This document shows, piece by piece, positions 31,989 to 34,090 of a stretch of 34,090 nt of DNA (position 1 is the first letter of the stretch; each line of letters opens with the position of its first letter). The position numbers were made by a program, and so were the translations under genes. The notes under the pieces were generated by a model, which was not told where the DNA came from, ran no database searches, and saw nothing but the letters and a program-made list of their open reading frames with translations. Origin of the DNA: an uncultured Dorea sp. (GTDB taxonomy: Bacteria > Bacillota > Clostridia > Lachnospirales > Lachnospiraceae); assembly GCA_910584615.1 (NCBI GenBank), contig CAJUAM010000031.1, positions 1-34,090 on the forward strand, in the 5' to 3' direction.

Positions 31989-33752
31989 ATGCGCAAAGAT
32001 GATATTTTAAAAATAGAGATTACAGATATCGGGGTAAATGGAGAGGGTATCGGAAAGATAGAAGGATATACTCTGTTTGTGAAGGATGCCATTATCGGCG
32101 ATGTTATAGAAGCGAAACTTATTAAGGCAAAAAAGAATTACGGCTATGGGAGGTTGATGAAGATCCTTACGCCTTCACCGGACCGGGTGGCGCCGGTGTG
32201 TCCCATGGCAAGGAAATGCGGAGGCTGCCAGATTCAGGAAATGTCTTATAAAAAGCAGCTTGAATTCAAAGAAAAAAAAGTCAGGGGGAATCTTACCCGC
32301 ATTGGAGAGGTGCCAGAAGAACTCCTTGACAATATAATGGAACCGATTGTAGGAATGGAAGAGAGCGCTGGACTTGGCGCTCCGTTTTACTATCGTAACA
32401 AAGCACAGTTTCCGGTTGGTGCGGATAAGAAAGGGGAGGCCATTGCAGGATTTTATGCAGGTAGGACCCATAGTATCATATCTAATACGAACTGTGTTCT
32501 GGGAGTGAAAGTCAATGAGCGGATATTGAATCTGATTCTGGACTTTATGAAGGAATATAATATAGAGCCATATAATGAGACAGCACATACGGGGGTAGTC
32601 CGTCATGTGCTTATTCGTTATGGATTCCGGACGAAGGAGATCATGGTCTGTCTGGTGGTCAATGCAGACAGGCTTCCTCATAGTTCTGTGCTGGCAAAAC
32701 GTCTGGCCAGGATTGAGGGAATGACAAGTATTACACTGAATGTGAATAAAAATAAGACAAACGTAATACTCGGAGAGCAGATAAAGGTCCTTTGGGGACA
32801 AGAATATATAACAGACTATATCGGGGACGTGAAGTATCAGATATCACCCCTTTCCTTCTATCAGGTGAATCCGGTACAGACGGAGAAATTGTACAAGATC
32901 GCGATGGAGTATGCAGGGATTGGACTGGCAGAAGAGAAAGAAGAACGGAGAGAAGAGATTGAAAAGAGAAAGAAGATAGTCTGGGACTTGTACTGCGGAA
33001 TCGGGACTATTTCTTTATTTCTTGCGCGAAAGGGCGGAAAAGTGTACGGTGTGGAGATTGTGCCGCAGGCGATTGACGATGCAAGAAATAATGCAAGAAT
33101 CAATGGGATAGAGAATGTGGAGTTCATTGCGGGAAAAGCAGAGGAAGTACTGCCAGAATATTTTGAAGAGTATGAAAAAAGTCATGGCGGAAAAAAGGCA
33201 CATGCGGATGTTATCGTCGTAGATCCGCCGCGGAAAGGGTGCGAAGAGTCGCTGCTTAAAACGATAGTAGATATGGAACCGGAAAGAATCGTATATGTAA
33301 GCTGTGATTCGGCGACATTGGCAAGGGATGTAAAATATTTGAGAGAAAAAGGGTATGAATTGAAGAAGATTCAGGCGGTAGATCAGTTTCCGCATACGGT
33401 TCATGTGGAGACGGTTGTAATGCTTTCCCACAAAAAACCCGATAGCGTAATCAACGTAAAAGTGGAGTTTGGCGAGGGTGAGGGCAAAGTGCCACTTGAT
33501 AATATTGCCAAGAGAGCTGAAGCGTATAAGCCGAAAGAGCGAGTTACATACAAGATGATTAAGGGGTACATAGAAGCGAAGTATGGCTTCAAAGTACATA
33601 CCGCATATATCGCAGAGGTAAAAAGGGAGTTAGGATTGCCGATGTATGATGCCCCTAATGCAGTAGAAGAATTGAAACAGCCGAGGAAACATCCGACAGC
33701 GGAGAAAGTGGAAGCGATAAAGGATGCGTTGAAGCATTTTGAAGTTATCTGA
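31989..33752 (+). CDS. rlmD: 23S rRNA (uracil-C5)-methyltransferase, RlmD/RlmCD type, with C-terminal extension
   Basis: A SAM-dependent RNA methyltransferase of the TrmA/RlmD group, 587 residues, about 110-130 longer than usual. An N-terminal TRAM domain (1-60) precedes an iron-sulfur site with C71, C77, C80 and C169. The SAM motif DLYCGIG is at 333-339, VDPPRKG at 411-417, catalytic C439 lies in VSCDSATLARD and base E474 in HTVHVETVVMLS. A Lys/Glu-rich insertion occupies about 314-330. After residue 480 comes an extra module of about 105 residues (VPLDNIAKRAEAYKPKERVT... to ...KDALKHFEVI) that is not part of the methyltransferase fold. It starts three bases after the YhaM-like stop. Whether it modifies U747, U1939 or both cannot be told. 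Confidence 0.93.
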   Translation: MRKDDILKIEITDIGVNGEGIGKIEGYTLFVKDAIIGDVIEAKLIKAKKNYGYGRLMKILTPSPDRVAPVCPMARKCGGCQIQEMSYKKQLEFKEKKVRGNLTRIGEVPEELLDNIMEPIVGMEESAGLGAPFYYRNKAQFPVGADKKGEAIAGFYAGRTHSIISNTNCVLGVKVNERILNLILDFMKEYNIEPYNETAHTGVVRHVLIRYGFRTKEIMVCLVVNADRLPHSSVLAKRLARIEGMTSITLNVNKNKTNVILGEQIKVLWGQEYITDYIGDVKYQISPLSFYQVNPVQTEKLYKIAMEYAGIGLAEEKEERREEIEKRKKIVWDLYCGIGTISLFLARKGGKVYGVEIVPQAIDDARNNARINGIENVEFIAGKAEEVLPEYFEEYEKSHGGKKAHADVIVVDPPRKGCEESLLKTIVDMEPERIVYVSCDSATLARDVKYLREKGYELKKIQAVDQFPHTVHVETVVMLSHKKPDSVINVKVEFGEGEGKVPLDNIAKRAEAYKPKERVTYKMIKGYIEAKYGFKVHTAYIAEVKRELGLPMYDAPNAVEELKQPRKHPTAEKVEAIKDALKHFEVI

Positions 33753-33759
33753 TAATCAT

Positions 33760-33794
33760 AAGCGTATCATTAGAGATAGTGGTACGCTTTTCTT
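33760..33794 (+). terminator. Rho-independent terminator after the methyltransferase gene
   Basis: AAGCGTATCA (33760-33769) pairs with TGGTACGCTT (33780-33789; one G-T pair) across a 10-nt loop, followed by TTTCTT. It separates the methyltransferase unit from the AT-rich gene that follows. Confidence 0.88.
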
Positions 33795-33858
33795 GAAAGA
33801 ATTTGTTAGAAGTAGTAATATAAAAATACTTAGATATATTTGGGAGGAGGAAAAGAAA

Positions 33859-34090
33859 GTGAATCGCATCACAGAAATAACAAAACGTGACATTTTGGAT
33901 TTATTTAAAAATGGATTGGAAATAGATGATTTTTTTGCAACTAGAACTGTTCCGTATCCCTATTTTGGTAGGCTTGAAGAATTAGACTTCCTTAAAAGGT
34001 TATATAAGTTGAAAGATATGCCAAGCAATGATTCAAGATATGAAAATGCAGAACAGGATATTTGGCAACATACAGTTAATAACGATGATT
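33859..34090 (+). CDS. AbiJ-like abortive infection protein, N-terminal part (cut by window end)
   Basis: An open frame begins with GTG at 33859, seven bases after a strong GGAGGAGG (33844-33850), and runs off the window after 77 codons. The peptide contains RITEITKRDILDLF, FGRLEELDFLKRLYKLKDMPS, NDSRYENAEQDIWQH and TVNNDD. This ITExTxRDI...GRLxExxFLxRxYxLxxxPSxDSR...DIWQHxxNNxD pattern is what I recall for the AbiJ-NTD3 domain found at the N-terminus of AbiJ-type and other abortive-infection phage-defence proteins. The C-terminal effector (often a HEPN domain) is outside the window. The DNA is distinctly more AT-rich than its neighbours, consistent with horizontal gain. The CDS call is firm; the function is recognition from memory. 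Confidence 0.75.
   Translation, partial: MNRITEITKRDILDLFKNGLEIDDFFATRTVPYPYFGRLEELDFLKRLYKLKDMPSNDSRYENAEQDIWQHTVNNDD

Noticed and set aside
32175..32801. 208-codon minus-strand open frame within the methyltransferase gene
   Set aside because: It is antisense to conserved RlmD sequence including the iron-sulfur cysteines and has no family resemblance.

Overview
The window looks like a chromosomal segment of an anaerobic Bacillota, most likely class Clostridia and probably Lachnospiraceae. The grounds are moderate GC, strong AGGAGG ribosome binding sites, an L10-leader attenuator, a MutS2 with Smr domain, an RlmD-type methyltransferase with an extra C-terminal module, and the style of the two-component system and Xaa-Pro peptidase. 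This taxonomic call is from sequence character only.

The backbone is the ribosomal protein / RNA polymerase block, rplA - rplJ - rplL - rpoB - rpoC, but it is interrupted twice. Between rplA (ends 724, own terminator) and the rplJ promoter and leader (3170-3319) sits a divergent LysR regulator / class I aminotransferase pair. Between rplL (ends 4369) and rpoB (starts 16191) lie about 11.8 kb of accessory DNA: a small membrane protein, the wreck of an acetolactate synthase gene, and a complete-looking catabolic locus.

The catabolic locus (5410-15801) is the most interesting part. Two divergent transcription units share a 218-bp control region. The leftward unit encodes a metallo-beta-lactamase-fold protein and a RuBisCO-like protein (form IV type). 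The rightward unit encodes a ribose-type sugar ABC transporter (lipoprotein binding protein, double ATPase, two permeases), a class II aldolase, a second MBL-fold hydrolase of lactonase type, a UPF0261 (Tm-1-like) ATP-binding protein and a GntR/FCD regulator. The two divergent promoters each carry tandem AATATCY heptamers at their start sites. I infer import of a sugar-like or lactone-like compound, hydrolysis, activation or isomerisation by the RuBisCO-like and UPF0261 proteins, and aldol cleavage. The substrate and chemistry are not identifiable from sequence, and the genes of the known methylthioribose or apionate RuBisCO-like pathways are absent.

rpoB and rpoC (16191-23749) form their own unit with a good promoter and a strong terminator. 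To the right are an M24 Xaa-Pro peptidase; a leftward unit mutS2 - response regulator - histidine kinase; a rightward unit of a membrane-anchored HtrA-like protein that has lost part of its catalytic triad, a YhaM-like HD/OB exoribonuclease and an RlmD-family 23S rRNA methyltransferase; and, cut by the window edge, an AT-rich gene whose N-terminus resembles AbiJ-type abortive-infection proteins. No tRNA, rRNA, CRISPR array or intact insertion sequence was seen.
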